Shown here: one piece after another, positions 1 through 11,900 of the stretch
Numbering within the stretch: position 1 is the first letter of the stretch
Layout of the letters: each line of letters starts with the position of its first letter
DNA from: Ilyonectria destructans
Lineage: Eukaryota > Ascomycota > Sordariomycetes > Hypocreales > Nectriaceae
Length of the DNA stretch: 64,000 nucleotides
Direction: 5' to 3'
Assembly (NCBI GenBank): GCA_020740775.1
Contig: JAHEWK010000013.1
Location: 1,054,001 to 1,118,000, forward strand
The notes under the pieces: model-generated
What the model was told of the DNA's origin: nothing
Databases searched by the model: none
What the model saw: only the letters and a program-made list of their open reading frames with translations
Made by a program: the position numbers and the translations under genes

Positions 1-1
1 C

Positions 2-583
2 TCGGGCTGGGGTGCCCAGGGCGACATCCTGCTGCGCAACTGCATCTACAAGAACAGTGAGACCCGCCTGACCAACCTCTGGGACCTGTGGCAGCTCGAT
101 TTCCTGGGCCACCCCAGCGGCTTCTACGAATGGGGCATCAAGCCCCTGTCGCTGCACCACTACCGTGGCCGCGGCTGGCATCTGTCCCGACCCGTCCAGA
201 TGTCCAAGATTGCGCACACCTGCGGTGAAGACTGCACCATGCTGCGCTTCCAGACCGACGACAACTTCATCGTCTCCGGGTACTCGGTCGCCCACTACCC
301 CGAGGGTATCAACTTTGACCACCGCCAAGTCGAGTCCACGCTCTGGGCACCCGCCCCCAACCGCGGATGGAACCTGGACTACATGCTGGGCCCGCAGCGT
401 CCCTCTCTCCTTCGCACAGGCCGTAAGATTGGCTGGGAGCTTCAGGAGTCCGAAGTCAACGCCGACGGCTCAGTCTTGCAGACGTACATCCGACACAAGA
501 CCGATTGGCGATGGGTCGGCAAGGACGAGAAGCCAATGAGCAACATCGACGGTATCATGGAGCTGGTTTGGATTCCTTCCTAG
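2..583 (+). CDS. GT31-like glycosyltransferase, 3' part only
   Basis: This is the C-terminal 193 residues of a protein whose 5' end lies left of the window; the frame is open from base 2 to a TAG at 581-583. The start of the visible part has the layout seen after the catalytic domain of fungal GT31/DUF604-type Golgi transferases: a GWG-type turn, an LHHY motif, then a tail with a C-x3-C pair (near bases 227-239), a GYSVAHYP segment and an LGPQRP stretch. Family members are type II Golgi or secretory enzymes that add galactose or a related sugar to glycans, but the acceptor cannot be deduced. No intron is visible in this part. The DxD region and membrane anchor would lie outside the window, so activity cannot be judged. 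A related fungal DUF is the main alternative. Confidence 0.65.
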   Translation, partial: SGWGAQGDILLRNCIYKNSETRLTNLWDLWQLDFLGHPSGFYEWGIKPLSLHHYRGRGWHLSRPVQMSKIAHTCGEDCTMLRFQTDDNFIVSGYSVAHYPEGINFDHRQVESTLWAPAPNRGWNLDYMLGPQRPSLLRTGRKIGWELQESEVNADGSVLQTYIRHKTDWRWVGKDEKPMSNIDGIMELVWIPS

Positions 584-997
584 GCGAATGTCTTTTTGCA
601 CAATTGGAATCATTGAGCAGGTGTAAGGCGTTGTTGGGTGACTGTTTTGATGACATCTCATCGCTGGCGTTTATCTTTAGAAGGAGCCTCGTTTCCACGT
701 TGGCAGGGGTTAAACAAATACATTCGCTTGGAATAAAGCATGAATTGGATAGAGTAATGTACATTACAGATTCAGAGTTGAATTAAAGATTCTATAAACT
801 CCAACGTGTTTCGTGAACTGAACCAAGTGAATGCTGGACCTTGTGAGCCACATGGGTTCGCTTAGTCATCGCCCGCCACACTTGCCCCGCCAACGTGGCG
901 CCCCCACATGAAGTCATCGCAGCCAACTTCCACCAGCCCACCACCAGCTCTCCAAGCTCCCTCAGGTCGAAAGCTTACGAGCTGGCGCAACGCAGCC
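584..997. other. Intergenic, GT31-like 3' end to palA promoter
   Basis: No gene is seen. The first half is the probable 3' UTR of the GT31-like gene. The second half, which becomes C-rich towards the palA start, is the likely palA promoter and 5' UTR. Confidence 0.6.
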
Positions 998-3723
998 ATG
1001 GCGACGTGAGTACTACAAGAAACTAGATTTCAAATACGGCTGACTCAACCGCTCTAGCAATATACTCGCCCTGCCCTTCCGCAAGTCCACACAGATCTCT
1101 CTCGCCTCGACGATCCGTCAATACATCAACACCAAATATGACCAGCAGCCGGACATGTTCAAGCAGGACCTCGAGGTCATCGATGCCCTGCGCCGCGATG
1201 CCGTCAACGTACGAGAACCGCATCCGAGCGGCATCAAGAAACTCCAGACCTACGCTGCCCAGCTCGTCTGGGTCGGCGGCAAGTTTCCCATCGACGTGAG
1301 TTTTGTTACAACACAGCACGCTTGACTTGCTGACAGGACTAGATCGGAGCCGACTTCTCCTGGTATCCTGCACTTGGATACAATACCGAACGACCGATGG
1401 TACGCAACAACCTCAAGTACGAGCTCATGAACATCCTCTACAACCTCGCCGCCCTCTACTCTCAGCTCGCCCTCAACACGCCGCGCGGAAACACCGACGG
1501 CCTCAAGGCAGCTGCCAACTACTTTTCCATGGCTGCTGGTGTCTTGTCGCACATGAAGACTGCCGTGCTCCCCGAACTGCGCATGTCCGACCCGCCCGAC
1601 GACATGGATAACGACACGCTCGAATCCCTCATCCAGCTGCTGCTCGCTCAGAGCCAGGAGTGCTTCTGGCAAAAGGCCGTTATGGACGGATACAAAGATG
1701 CATCCATCGCAAAGCTGGCGGCACGCGTGTCCGACCTCTACAACCTCGCTGGCGAGGCTGCTGTTAAGAGTGAAGCCATCAGCAGTGCCTGGATCCACCA
1801 CATGAGCGCTAAGCACCACCACTTTGCGGCTGCCGCTCAATATCGGGCGGCATGCGACTGTCTGGAGAAGCGAAGATACGGCGAGGAGGTTGCGAGACTC
1901 ACGGACGCTGTTGCATGTGTGTCCGAGGGCATTAAGGAGGCACGGAATGGATCCGTCAACAGGACAGTGGCTGAGGATCTCGACGGGCTCAAGCGCAAGG
2001 TCGAGGCCGACCTCAAGAGGGCTGAAAAAGACAACGATATGATCTATCTTAGTAAGTCGCTAGCTAGACTTCACTCGAACGCTGCTAACAACATAGATCC
2101 CGTCCCACCCAAGTCGGAGCTCAAGATCCTCGATCGGGCTAACTTGGCCGTGGCAAGAGTCCCGCCCCAGGTTGCCAACCCCTACGAATACTTTGGCGAC
2201 CGTGCAGAGTTTGGTCCAGCCATCTTTTCACGCCTTGTACCCTTCTCGGTGCATGTCGCAACCTCCATCTACGAGGAGCGGAGAGATCGCATGGTCAGCC
2301 AGAACATTATCCAGGAGCTGGAGAATCTCACGGACAAGATCCACGAGCTGTTGACATCCCTCGGCCTCCCCGGGTCACTACAGGCTCTCGAGAAGCCTCT
2401 CGGTCTACCCCCAAGCCTGGTACAACACGCGGAGGAGATTCGCCAAGCAGATGCGATCGGCCGGGTGCAGAAGAGCTTTGCGGATATTGATAAGCTGCGA
2501 TCAGCAGACCTGGATGTCTTTGAAGAAGGCAAGGCAACCCTGGCGTCGGAGGAGGAGGAAGACCAGCGACTACGGATGAGATTCGGTACAGAACGGTGGG
2601 CTCGACCAGAGAGTCGGCAAGAAGCCGACGGTTCTAAATTGTGGACGCACGCCTCTGAAATTGGCGGGTACTTTGCGAGCAGCATCAGTAGCGATTCCGT
2701 CGTTAGAGAAAAGTTTGGCGGTATCCAGGATTTGCTCAGCATCCTCTCAGGTACCGATCGAGGTCTGATGGACTATGTGCCGTCCAGCCGCCGGGTTGAC
2801 ATGCCCGAGTCACTCAAGCCCGTTATCGGTCGGCTACGAGGTGCCTACAATGATGTACTGCGTCTCGAGAGTCGTCGTCGGAAAAAGGTGGAGAACCTCC
2901 GAGAGAATGCTCGCCGCGACGACATCAAACCCGATATTCTAAAGGAGGCAGCCCGGCTCGAGCGGACGTATCCGGCCACAGCGCTGGTTCCAGCCCATTT
3001 CGAAGACTTCTTCGAGAAACGCCTTGACGAGCTGTACGAGCCCGAGCTTGACCTCATTGACAAGGAAGCTCAGGACCAGGAGCGTATCCTGGCCGACGTC
3101 CAGCGCATCAACCGGGAATTCGAGTCGCAAAAGCGCCAGATGGGCGACCGCGGTAACAGAGAGCGCGAGCTGGCCCTGCAGCGGTTAGACAATGCCTACT
3201 TTAAGTACAAGGAGATCGTGAATAACCTCGAGGTGGGCCGTAAGTTCTACAACGACCTGAACAAAATCGTCGGCCAGGGATTCCGCGACGTGGTGCGAGG
3301 CTGGGTTGCACAGCGTCGGATGGAAGCAAGGGCCTTGGAAGAGTAAGTTCTTTCTGCATGTGACAAGGACGTGACTGACTGGTGTACAGGGAAATCAACA
3401 TGCCACCACTGGCGAGCCTGAACCTGTCGCACAAAGGCACTCCGGTGCAGAGCCCAGCGCCTCAAGAACGCGGCGGGTACGCAAACCAACCAATGCCTCA
3501 ACCCCAGCAGGCCGTTCAGAGTCCCGCCGAGGCTGGTATCCAGTCGTGGGCCGGCGAGACGATGCAGCAGCCACGGCCGGTACAGCCGCAGCAGAACCCT
3601 GTTGGCGGTATGTGGAACCCGGACATCGGCATCAAGTTCGGGGGCCCACCCGGGCCGAGTTCCGGAGGTCAGGGACGGACGCCCGGGACGTGGAATCCGA
3701 ACTCGGGGATTAAGTTTGGGTGA
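998..3723 (+). CDS. palA: PalA/Rim20 pH-response regulator (BRO1 domain)
   Basis: Five exons: 998-1005, 1058-1295, 1343-2051, 2097-3342 and 3390-3723, giving 844 aa, close to the usual fungal PalA length. PalA is the BRO1-domain adaptor of the alkaline-pH pathway. It binds ESCRT-III (Vps32) and the YPX(L/I) motifs of PacC so that PacC is cleaved at endosomal or plasma-membrane foci. The N-terminal ~380 residues match a BRO1 domain, with an NILALPFR start and the AKHHHFAAAAQYR and DMIYLNPVPPKSEL blocks. A coiled V-domain with EKPLGLPPSL follows. The last exon is Pro/Gln-rich and carries two WNP-x-x-GIKFG motifs, the second at the very C-terminus. The first exon is only 8 nt and encodes MAT; it is supported by frame and family. 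Intron 3 (2052-2096) is 45 nt, in frame and free of stops. Orthology is confident; function is from the family. Confidence 0.93.
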
Positions 3724-4738
3724 GGCGGTAGTTGCGGTGGGGGGAATATCAGGGTTTCCATATCGTTTGTCGGTGAGGATGCAAGCTAGTGTAGCCATAG
3801 AATGTTGACTGTTGTTAGATAGTGAATCGTACCTAGACGGGCTATATCAGATGACGAAGGTGTGTGAGGTTGGGAGAGGTTTGCATGGTGAATTGAAATC
3901 GATTGTCAAGATATACAGATTCCATAGCCATAAACTTGTAGCAGGCAAGAGTGACAAAATAGATAGGGTCTACACTGCGTATTATTCGCCTGTATTATTT
4001 ACTTTATAATCTTTTCTATTAAAGGTTGCACTATTTTAAGTCCTGTACAGTGATATTAGGAACCGATTTAACGCAATGATAGATAATAGATGTATTTGTC
4101 TCAAATGAGAGTGTTTTAGTTTCAATATGTATTAAGGGCAGATCAGACTGTAGAAGTACCAAATCTATCTTTCTTGGTCTGTTATAAGAGATTCAAGTCG
4201 GAAACATAGATTGACGTTGTAAGTTTCGCTGTACTGAGATTGCTATAAGCGTCGCCCTTGCAGCGTTTTTCTTCAAGTATTGCTATTCATACAACCTTTG
4301 TCCCATTACCTCAACTTTTTTGCCATACATTCTGTATCTTCCCCCCCGTCATACTAAATTTACAGTGTAAGTCAGGGAACGTAATGAACAATAAGTGAAT
4401 CCTACGGCTATCAACACAACACATCGACCTTCAAGCCCGGCTGCAGCCAAATCGTTCGGAAACGCATCTGCGTAGTTTCCCTGAAAAGTTCGTAACTTTG
4501 AGCCCGGGCCAGCTGTTATTCCGGGGGCTGTTGTGAGGGTCTCAGCTGCTGTGAGGGCTGCGGCTGCGTGGCCGGGATGACTTCCTCTGCGGCGGATAAC
4601 GGCGGCGCTGCTGACGCTGCTGTCGCTGCCGATGCTGTCTGACTGTCGCCAGCAGTATTGCAGTCCACGAGAGGCTCGGCTGTAATGATTGCGGAAGAAA
4701 GAGATATGCAAAGGCAAAGAAAGCGTGGTGTTAAAAGC
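3724..4738. other. Intergenic, palA 3' flank
   Basis: AT-rich 3' flank of palA. No supported gene. Open frames here are short, lack recognisable protein features and are not backed by splice sites. Confidence 0.5.
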
Positions 4739-4750
4739 TGTGGTGGTTGT

Positions 4751-4819
4751 GTTGGTGTGTGTTGGTGAATTTCGGTCGGCGCTGGTGCCTAAAGGCTAGC
4801 TGGCTGCAGGGATTTTTGT
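4751..4819. repeat. Dispersed repeat A, copy 1
   Basis: Matches 8257-8330 closely. The shared core is a GTTGGTGTGTGTTGGTGA start, a TTTCGGTCGGCGCTGGTGCC centre and a GGCTAGCT...GCTGCAGGG end. The second copy has an extra CTATAGCTAG. It is part of a decayed transposon-like field at 4.7-8.5 kb. Confidence 0.7.
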
Positions 4820-4821
4820 TA

Positions 4822-4856
4822 GTAGGTGCTAGCAGTCATCAATGTAAGGGTAATGT
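4822..4856. repeat. Dispersed repeat B, copy 1
   Basis: Shares AGTAGG(C/T)GCTAGCAGTCATCAATGTAA with 5866-5900. It lies directly downstream of repeat A, so A and B may be adjacent pieces of one element. Confidence 0.6.
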
Positions 4857-5865
4857 CACACCCTTTGCCGTTGGAACTGCCGTATCATATATAGCCGGTC
4901 GGTGATGCTCCTGGGCCGGAGAATAATAACATCCAGATCTCGAGGCAATAGCGGCAGCTGGGTATACATGCTTCCGACATGGCGAAGGAAGTTGATGACG
5001 TGCCTACGGTACTTGTATTGCTGGCCCCTGTATTGGAACACCTGGATTTGCACATGGACTCGTGCAATGAGCATTTCCTCGACTTAAGAGAGCTCGGGGA
5101 GGTAGGCAGGAACTAAACACCACCCCTCAACCTAGACTATCCGCACCACAAGGGGTTACCGTATAAGCCTCCGTCCTTCATATATTCCAAGTAGCTGCCT
5201 CACATCCTTGTGAGGTCTTTTATAAGGTCGGTCGTGGTGGGCAAAGTCGGGCTTATAAGGGATTTCCGCGCAAGTCTGAATTCTCCGAAGTTCTTCCGGG
5301 CAATTCCCAGCCAATCATCTTAGCCGCGGTTCTTGCGGACAATTGCGAACTTTCCTTCTCGAGCTTTTTATCGTGTTTTTGGACTTAAAGTAAAGGCCCT
5401 GTTGCGAGCCCAAGAGCAGGGCATTTCCGGCGTCGTAATCGAATCATCGTAATATATTTTATGCCTGAGGCATCTGGTTACTAGGTCTTCGTTGCGGTTT
5501 CTGCCGCAGTTATCGCGGCGGTCACTGCTTCGACCATTCCTTCACAGGACTCATGCCCAGTTGCAGGAGGGATTTCTGGTGTTTAATAGCGAGCAGGCCC
5601 TTTGTGAGGCCGTCCGCAGTCATCTCTTCCTTTCCGACCTAGATGAGGCTAAAGTCGCCTTTATCGGTACGATCAATCATCGTTTGTACCGTCTATTAAT
5701 GTGACGAGTCCTCGCGGGGTCAATCTTGGCCAGAACCACAAGTCTAGCGTTTTGGCTGTCAGTACAGATGACTGACGGAATACGCTGGTGAAAGTCGGCC
5801 TCTTCCAGCATCTTGTTGATCCAAATCACCGTCATCCCGGCAGGAGTCAGGTTCATGACCTGTCA
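4857..5865. other. Gene-free stretch
   Basis: No supported gene. It includes a CCACCCCTCAAC string near 5120 that recurs near 6290. Read on the minus strand this gives a TTGAGGGGTGG sequence, reminiscent of a copia-type LTR start. Confidence 0.4.
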
Positions 5866-5900
5866 GTAGGCGCTAGCAGTCATCAATGTAAAGGTGTGTC
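5866..5900. repeat. Dispersed repeat B, copy 2
   Basis: Second copy of the short repeat at 4822-4856, with single-base differences. Confidence 0.6.
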
Positions 5901-6111
5901 TGGGTTGACCCTCGGTGGTAGTGGCCTGGGGCCACACCCTCAACAATTTTGCTCTATAATCAAGGGCGTTCCCTGATTTATACTGTAAGTTTTGTGTGAT
6001 GAGGGGAAGATGCGGAGTGTCGGGCGAAAAAAGCAAGGTCGCATGATAAAGGTTGTTCGATTGGCAATTCTCTTTTCTTTTTCTTTTTAAATTTGTTTTA
6101 ATTTGTGAATA

Positions 6112-6220
6112 GGTCGTTGCAAATCTCTCGGTTGTTGTTGTCGCTCATGTTATATAATCCTGCTACAGCTAAGGCTGCAGCTCTGAATTGGCCGGGTTGC
6201 CTCTGAAAATCCCAGAGCAG
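6112..6220 (-). repeat. Dispersed repeat C, copy 1 (gag-leader-like)
   Basis: Aligns with 8366-8475 along its length with scattered substitutions. On the minus strand both copies read a short peptide start after a TATATAA string: Met-Ser-(Asp/Asn)-Asn followed by Asn-rich residues and NREI. This suggests the 5' coding end of a retrotransposon gag gene. The copy opens into a stop soon after. Confidence 0.6.
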
Positions 6221-8044
6221 ATTGATAGCCGCCGCTTCCACTGCCTGAGGTGAGCAGGCTCTCTCCCAACGGTCGAGAAACTGCCCGGCCACCCCTCAAC
6301 ACAACTTGCGTGGTCGCTCGTCCTAGGGATTGTTTAACCCGCGAAATACACCTTGGGTGCATTGATGTTGTATATAAATAAGACGCTGTCTTCAGCATCT
6401 CCATTTGAAAGATGAGCAAGCCATGTACACGGCTGAAGGTATAATATGTGCGGCGCGTGTATATACCTTTCGTCTGAGGGAGTTTTGCCTTGCGGAACCC
6501 TGACCCCAACCCAAGGTGAGCAAGTTGCCGGCACAAGGTAGAAAAAAAAAGTTGTCAATAGTCTAATACAGCTACTTCAATCTCACACACCCTGTCAGCT
6601 ACCCAGAAAGCCGCCACTCATCCAAATCTCCAAATATAATAGTGCCGCGCCCCATATATCGAGGTTGGTATTTTAGCAGCAGAAACGGACGAGAACAACA
6701 CCCAACTCGTTAACTTACCCTAGGGGAGATACACAGAAGATCGTCGCACAGGCGTCTTGGATGGTCAGCCCGAAGCTGTACCAGACTATACGTATAAGGT
6801 CGGATGGATCTGAGGCTTATATCTCCTGATAGGGAAGCATCTCATTAGATAGGATCTCGGGTCGGTCGCAGGAAATTCCGCTGGCAAGGCTTCAATAGAA
6901 TCTGCAGCAGCCCGATATCCAAGAGATATCAAAGATAGAGGTTGGATAAGGAAAGTAGTGACGGTTAAAATAGACTTAAATAAATCTCTTAAAAATAAAG
7001 ATAATAATTTAATAGATTCTCTAGCTATCTTGAGTCCTTTTAGTCTCTCTGACTTCTAGGAAAAATCTCTGAAGAAGTAAAAATCGATGATCCTCTCAGT
7101 GCAGTCCCTAACCTTCCCTTTTTAACCTCATCTGGACCTCCTTTGGGCATCCTTGCTAGCGACCTGCTAGGCCAAATGTCCCCAATCGCCTGTCACAGTA
7201 TACATGTTGTATCAACTCTTTCAGTACATCCACTCCGTCGACGTATGGGAACTGGCCCACATGCCCAACGGTTCTTGTCTGGAGCTTTCCGTTGACCACA
7301 AGGTTGCGTGCCCCCATCCCGTATATCTTCATCTCCACCCCACTGGGTATTCCCCACTTCTACCCACCGCCGTATCTGTTCAAGAGCCAATGTTTCACAG
7401 CACCATTATTAAAGTATCAAACTTCTAATTTGGTACTAGAAGTAACTGTAATTTTCTCTTTGCAGTACTCCACTAGGGCAAGCTGAAGGTTCGTCATCGG
7501 AAATCTGCCCAGCCTACAAATAATCAGCACACGTTCGGCGAAAACACAACAAACAAAGACTTACCGCCTGGAGACATCCCAATGTGATTATCTCACGAAT
7601 CGACGCCAACTCTAGGCCCTGAACCATAGTATCGGAATAAGAACCTGGTTGGCCTTGATGTTCGTGGTAACCTGATAGTTGGTGTCCGGGTCGTACAGGA
7701 GTAGGACTTTCCCCCCTTTAGGTCGGTTAATTAACATTGCGGCTCAGGACTGCTAGTTCTGGACCTCAATATCTTCAACGAGCCTGTAGTCCGTACGGTA
7801 GGTAGAAACTGGGCCATGGAAGTACCCAATTCGTGCCTGGCAACCGTATAAGGGGGCCCTATACCATTCATTAAATATTGCGAGGTCCTGGGAGGAATCT
7901 CCTGTATACTGCTAGGCTGAGGCCTCGAAGGAATGTGCACCTCAAATCGTGCTATTTTGATAGAAATCTCTATAGTAGTATAATTAGTATATGAAAGCTC
8001 GAAAATATATTGCAATTTAATAAGATTCAGTACTACCTGATTTT
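6221..8044. other. Decayed repeat field without intact genes
   Basis: No supported gene. The TGTTGAGGGG on the minus strand at about 6299 may mark an LTR boundary. The rest holds short frames with stops and AT-rich patches (6950-7030, 7960-8040) consistent with degraded transposon DNA. Confidence 0.4.
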
Positions 8045-8405
8045 TTAGCCTGGTCTGTATCTCAGGACTTTTAAAGTTTTTAATTCAGGCCAGGAATATC
8101 CTGCAGCCTTACAGAAATAGAGGGAGTTGAATAAAGTGTGTGTGGTAGTTGACTGAGTTTTCTTTTTGTCATATATCGATATCCACGTGTCGTAGCCGTC
8201 AGGGCTCTTCAACTTGGTGATGCCGGCCTGGTACATCGTCACCGTGGGATAGTTGCGTTGGTGTGTGTTGGTGAGTTTCGGTCGGCGCTGGTGCCCAAAG
8301 GCTAGCTATAGCTAGCTGCAGGGGATTTTGCCATGGAGGGAATGATGCAGCTGCCGGACAAAATGGGTCGTTGGAAATCTCTCGATTGTTGGTGTTGTTG
8401 CTCAT
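8045..8405 (-). pseudogene. Copia-type gag-like relic
   Basis: Minus-strand coding remnant in two frames. One frame begins at the ATG at 8405 (Met-Ser-Asn-Asn, Asn-rich, then Pro/Ala-rich). A second frame, 8045-8242, contains GITKLKSPDGYDTWISIYD, which resembles the N-terminal K-L-x-G/S-x-x-(N/G)-Y-x-x-W pattern of fungal copia gag proteins. A frameshift near 8240 separates them and no pol domains follow. The family call rests on a short motif. Confidence 0.35.
8257..8330. repeat. Dispersed repeat A, copy 2
   Basis: Second copy of the 4751-4819 repeat, lying inside the gag-like relic on the minus strand. This implies that copy 1 is also a gag-region fragment. Confidence 0.7.
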
Positions 8406-8475
8406 ATTATATAATCTTGCTAGAGCGGAAGGCTGCTGCTCTGAATTGGTAGGGTTTCCTCCGGAAATCCGGAGC
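8366..8475 (-). repeat. Dispersed repeat C, copy 2
   Basis: Second copy of 6112-6220. It ends in GGAAATCCGGAGCA where copy 1 has AAAATCCCAGAGCA. Confidence 0.6.
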
Positions 8476-10949
8476 ATGTGGGTGGATAAGCCTCTCTTAA
8501 CGATAGGTCTCGTTGGGGCTGGTATATGTGGTTGGGTGGAGCAAGAGCTTGATCTGTATATGTGCTCTTAATTGCAAGAGCATAAAGAAGTTCGATATAA
8601 TAGACTCGATATTGCCTGCAAGTCTGATCTTGGCTAAAAAGTCGGCTGGTATCAGGAGGTATATCTGGCCTGGAATAGTATATTGGGGATCCAACCTAGA
8701 AGGAGAAAATGCGGCCGCGGACATCAACGGGACGATGGACCCTTGGCCGGATGCAGAGCTGAAGAGACTATCTAGGACAGAGCTTATCAGTTCTGCGCCT
8801 TGGTCGCCGGGCACGAAGATAACGCTTGGGGCTCTTATGGTGTTGAGATAAATGTCGTACGTAAGACCGGGCGGTGTACACGGGCACTGTATGCCGAAGT
8901 CGCGCTGATTGTGGCCGCCACTGTGCAGCAACTCTGTCGCTGGGAGCAACGAGACGAGCGAAGGTACAGTGAACTCATACAATCGCTAGTTATCCGAAAG
9001 GCTGGTATAGAAAGGCAGGTATGTGTGTAGGGTTGATCTTCCAGTAGAGACTGTGACGTGCTCGAGTGTTTGTATGGTTCAGCCAAGTGGCCTGGCACAC
9101 TGGCTCATATTGTGGTTGCCGCCTTTTTTTGCCTTTTTCGTTGATCTCATTTTCGTTTCCGTTGCCCAGTCTTTCAGTTTAGGGGCAAGTGTCTGTCGGG
9201 ATCCACGGCTGAGACGGAAGGCTTCATCATCGTCCATTTCATCCGCGGTTTCTATAGATGCTGTGCAGAATTTTGCTGCTATTGACGAAATAAAAAGTCT
9301 TCTTGGCTAGGTTTCAACAATCGAAAACCTACGCCATGGTGGTTTCGGGAGCTCCAGTTAGCTCCCTGATCAGGGTGTCGAGCTTGGAACCGGGATCTGG
9401 AAAGCTTCTTGCGCCGTTAGCAGGCTTGAGCTGGCCAGCATACCAGATAAAGGTCGAGGGCGTCGGTGTTGAGAGGCGGAGGGTTTGGCACTCTCGGAGG
9501 TCACACGACCTCAAGAAGTGAAGTAGTTCCGCGGGCGTTCAATATGTCGTCCAAGTCTGATGCGGTGCTGAGGCTGGACTCGGGCTCTCTCCGTTTGGTT
9601 TTTTGTTATCTGGGATGCAAGAGATTCAAAGGTCCGCGCGATGCTGCAGGGGCGTAACTCCAAATAGCCAAAGGAACCAAAAGCAGGACACGTACGTGGC
9701 CCCGAAGTCAATACCAACGGAGGCCCGTAGAGCGTCGCAAGTCCAAGGAGACATTTTCTGATCCTTGATGAGTTCTGCAAGACAGAGCCAAATCTCCAAC
9801 AGTCGCCAGGTCAAATACTTCGGAGCTGCCCTCGGTGTATTCGCCGGGCGGGGCAGGCGCAATCAGGTGACGCGTTGCATGCATGTTTTTGTATATAGTG
9901 GTATTGTGCCGCAGCTACGGCGTCATGGTGAGGTGAGTCTCGGCTCAGCTCTTTCCCGCACAGCGGAGGATACGTAGTGATCGTGATAGGCTTGTCTGTG
10001 AGGAGGTTAGCCTTAGTTGTCAAAACAAATGCGTGTGCTTGTATGGTGCTGACCTGATGAGCCAGAGATCTGGGATTCGGCTGGTGTTGATGTGGTTCTT
10101 GTTCTTATTGACCAATGTGGGGATTGAGAGGCGACAGGAGAAATCGAGTGGTAGCTTATGTGTCCAAGAACTCGAAGGGCGTGACTGGGGGTACTCTCGA
10201 TGAATGGCAACGACGCAGACGTACGCGAAGATCTGTTTCAGAGGTAGCAACATTGTGCATAGTATATCAGGACTCAATGTCGCAGCTCCTGTGTCGCAAT
10301 ACCGCTGCGGCAAAATGGAATGATCACTCCTCTTGTCGGTAGCGTTATTGTGGTCCATGTCTCCGTCTGACGCTCTTGGCTTCCTCTCTCCGTGTAATGA
10401 CCTTGTCGTCAATCTTTCCACATCTGACGGTGTCATGGCTCGTCCACTTTCGGGCTGTCAGAGTGAGAATATGACCGACATGGGGTCAGGAAAAGGAAGG
10501 GTTGAGCTTTTATATTTGCCGCGTCGAGGTACTCAAAGTCTTACCGGTTGTTCTCTCGCGTGACCACCACCCAGACATATTTCTGGTCGCTCAGGTTTCG
10601 CGCGGCCGTAACATTCTCCTTGTGTCTCGGACAGCTTATGTGTCACCCAATTCTGCGGGTCGATCACCAGACAGTTGAGTTTTCAACTTGATCGTGCGAG
10701 GCCGCTCGATGTTGTCAATTCCGTGGTCCGGAGGTGCTCGTTTGCAGCCTGTCGCAAAGCCTTCTTCTTGCCGCCCGATTCGACAGTCATGATCGGTATT
10801 GGCTATATAGGCATTCCCGCCGGCTCGGCCCCTGGTCCGATGCTGCGTTGGTGGTCATCGTGAAACAATCATTTGCTAATATAAGATGGTAGTGGAAAAT
10901 CAGCCAGTGCACACAAGTCGACCGTGCATTTGCTGCATGATGTTGACGT
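8476..10949. other. Gene-poor stretch, possibly decayed coding on minus strand
   Basis: No intact gene. Minus-strand frames at 8497-8982 (161 residues) and 9329-9514 have protein-like composition but no recognised domain, start context or introns. They may be downstream decay of the helicase-like fragment at 10950-11900 or other repeat DNA. Confidence 0.35.
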
Positions 10950-11900
10950 TTAAATCCCAGTCGACGAAGATGGCGTTAGAACAACAGTTGGTCGGTTGAG
11001 ATGCATGGCGGATATTTGCGACGAAGATCTAGGTCGAGGTTCAAATTCCTCTCGGCCGCCAAGACATCTCCGAGTATACTTCGAAGTAGTCCACCGAGAT
11101 GCGTTGGACGTTTTTAGCCGTCGGCCACGACGACTTTCGGGAAGAGCATGGACTTTTCCAGGTTCTCTGATGATATCTCTTTTGTTGTATAATGCCGTTG
11201 CTGTAACTCCCGCTTCTATGTCCCCAGCTGGTGTCATTTTGGGTTTCTCAGGCCTGATGCTTATGGTGATGCAGTTGCACAGGCTCTTCGTGCAGTGGTC
11301 GCACTGCGTGCTGGTCGGGTCTATAAAGCTTGGATCGATCAAGCAGCCCCAGCCTGGGAAATTGCCGACGTTGAACATGTTCGCCTTGATCTCGGTAAAC
11401 ATGCCCGGGTCTTCTCCGGCAAGGCGATGAAACGTGGTGTTGTTGAATGGTGCAACTCGCACGATTTTGCACACTCGACTGGCCATCTCGCGGGCAGTGT
11501 CGTCATTGACAGAAGGGGCTGTATCATCTTGCTGGGGGGCAGTGTTGAAATCAAGATGAACAGGCAGAAGGAGCGACTTCAAGCCTGGCTGTCCCTCCAT
11601 AACAGCATCGCAGACCTCTGTTGCCCATGTAGACTTGCCTGCACCCGGGCACCCAGTAGTCAATGCAAAGCCAGCATGAGTAGACTCCAAAGACTTCATA
11701 GCAGCCTCGGTGTCAGGGTCTTCAGCATTGTTACCACTAGCTAGTCGAGAAGCTAGCTCTGGGTAGGCATCCAGAAGGTTTCCAACAGGAGGTGGCTGGG
11801 GTTGGTAAAGTCGATGATGTAGTCCCACCACTGGGTCGGGGTTAGGGAAGGATATGGCGGGTGATGGTGTTGATCGAGAGGACTTTCCCCAACACTCCAA
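10950..11900 (-). pseudogene. SF1 (UPF1/DNA2-like) helicase fragment with Walker A
   Basis: An open frame of about 316 codons without a convincing ATG (the first listed codon is TTG). It carries a clean P-loop, GCPGAGKST, about 80 codons in, preceded by a region ending in GFALTTG as in AAA_11-type UPF1/SMG2/DNA2 helicases. It then has a Cys-rich stretch (C-x2-C-x4-C-x-C near bases 11277-11305) and turns basic and low in similarity at its end. Motif II and later motor motifs are not seen in any frame, so it looks like the N-terminal half of a helicase that has lost the rest. A UPF1-like fragment lacking the P-loop lies at 61.4-62.5 kb, so two pieces of the same broad family sit in one window. 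Any activity is unlikely. Confidence 0.55.
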
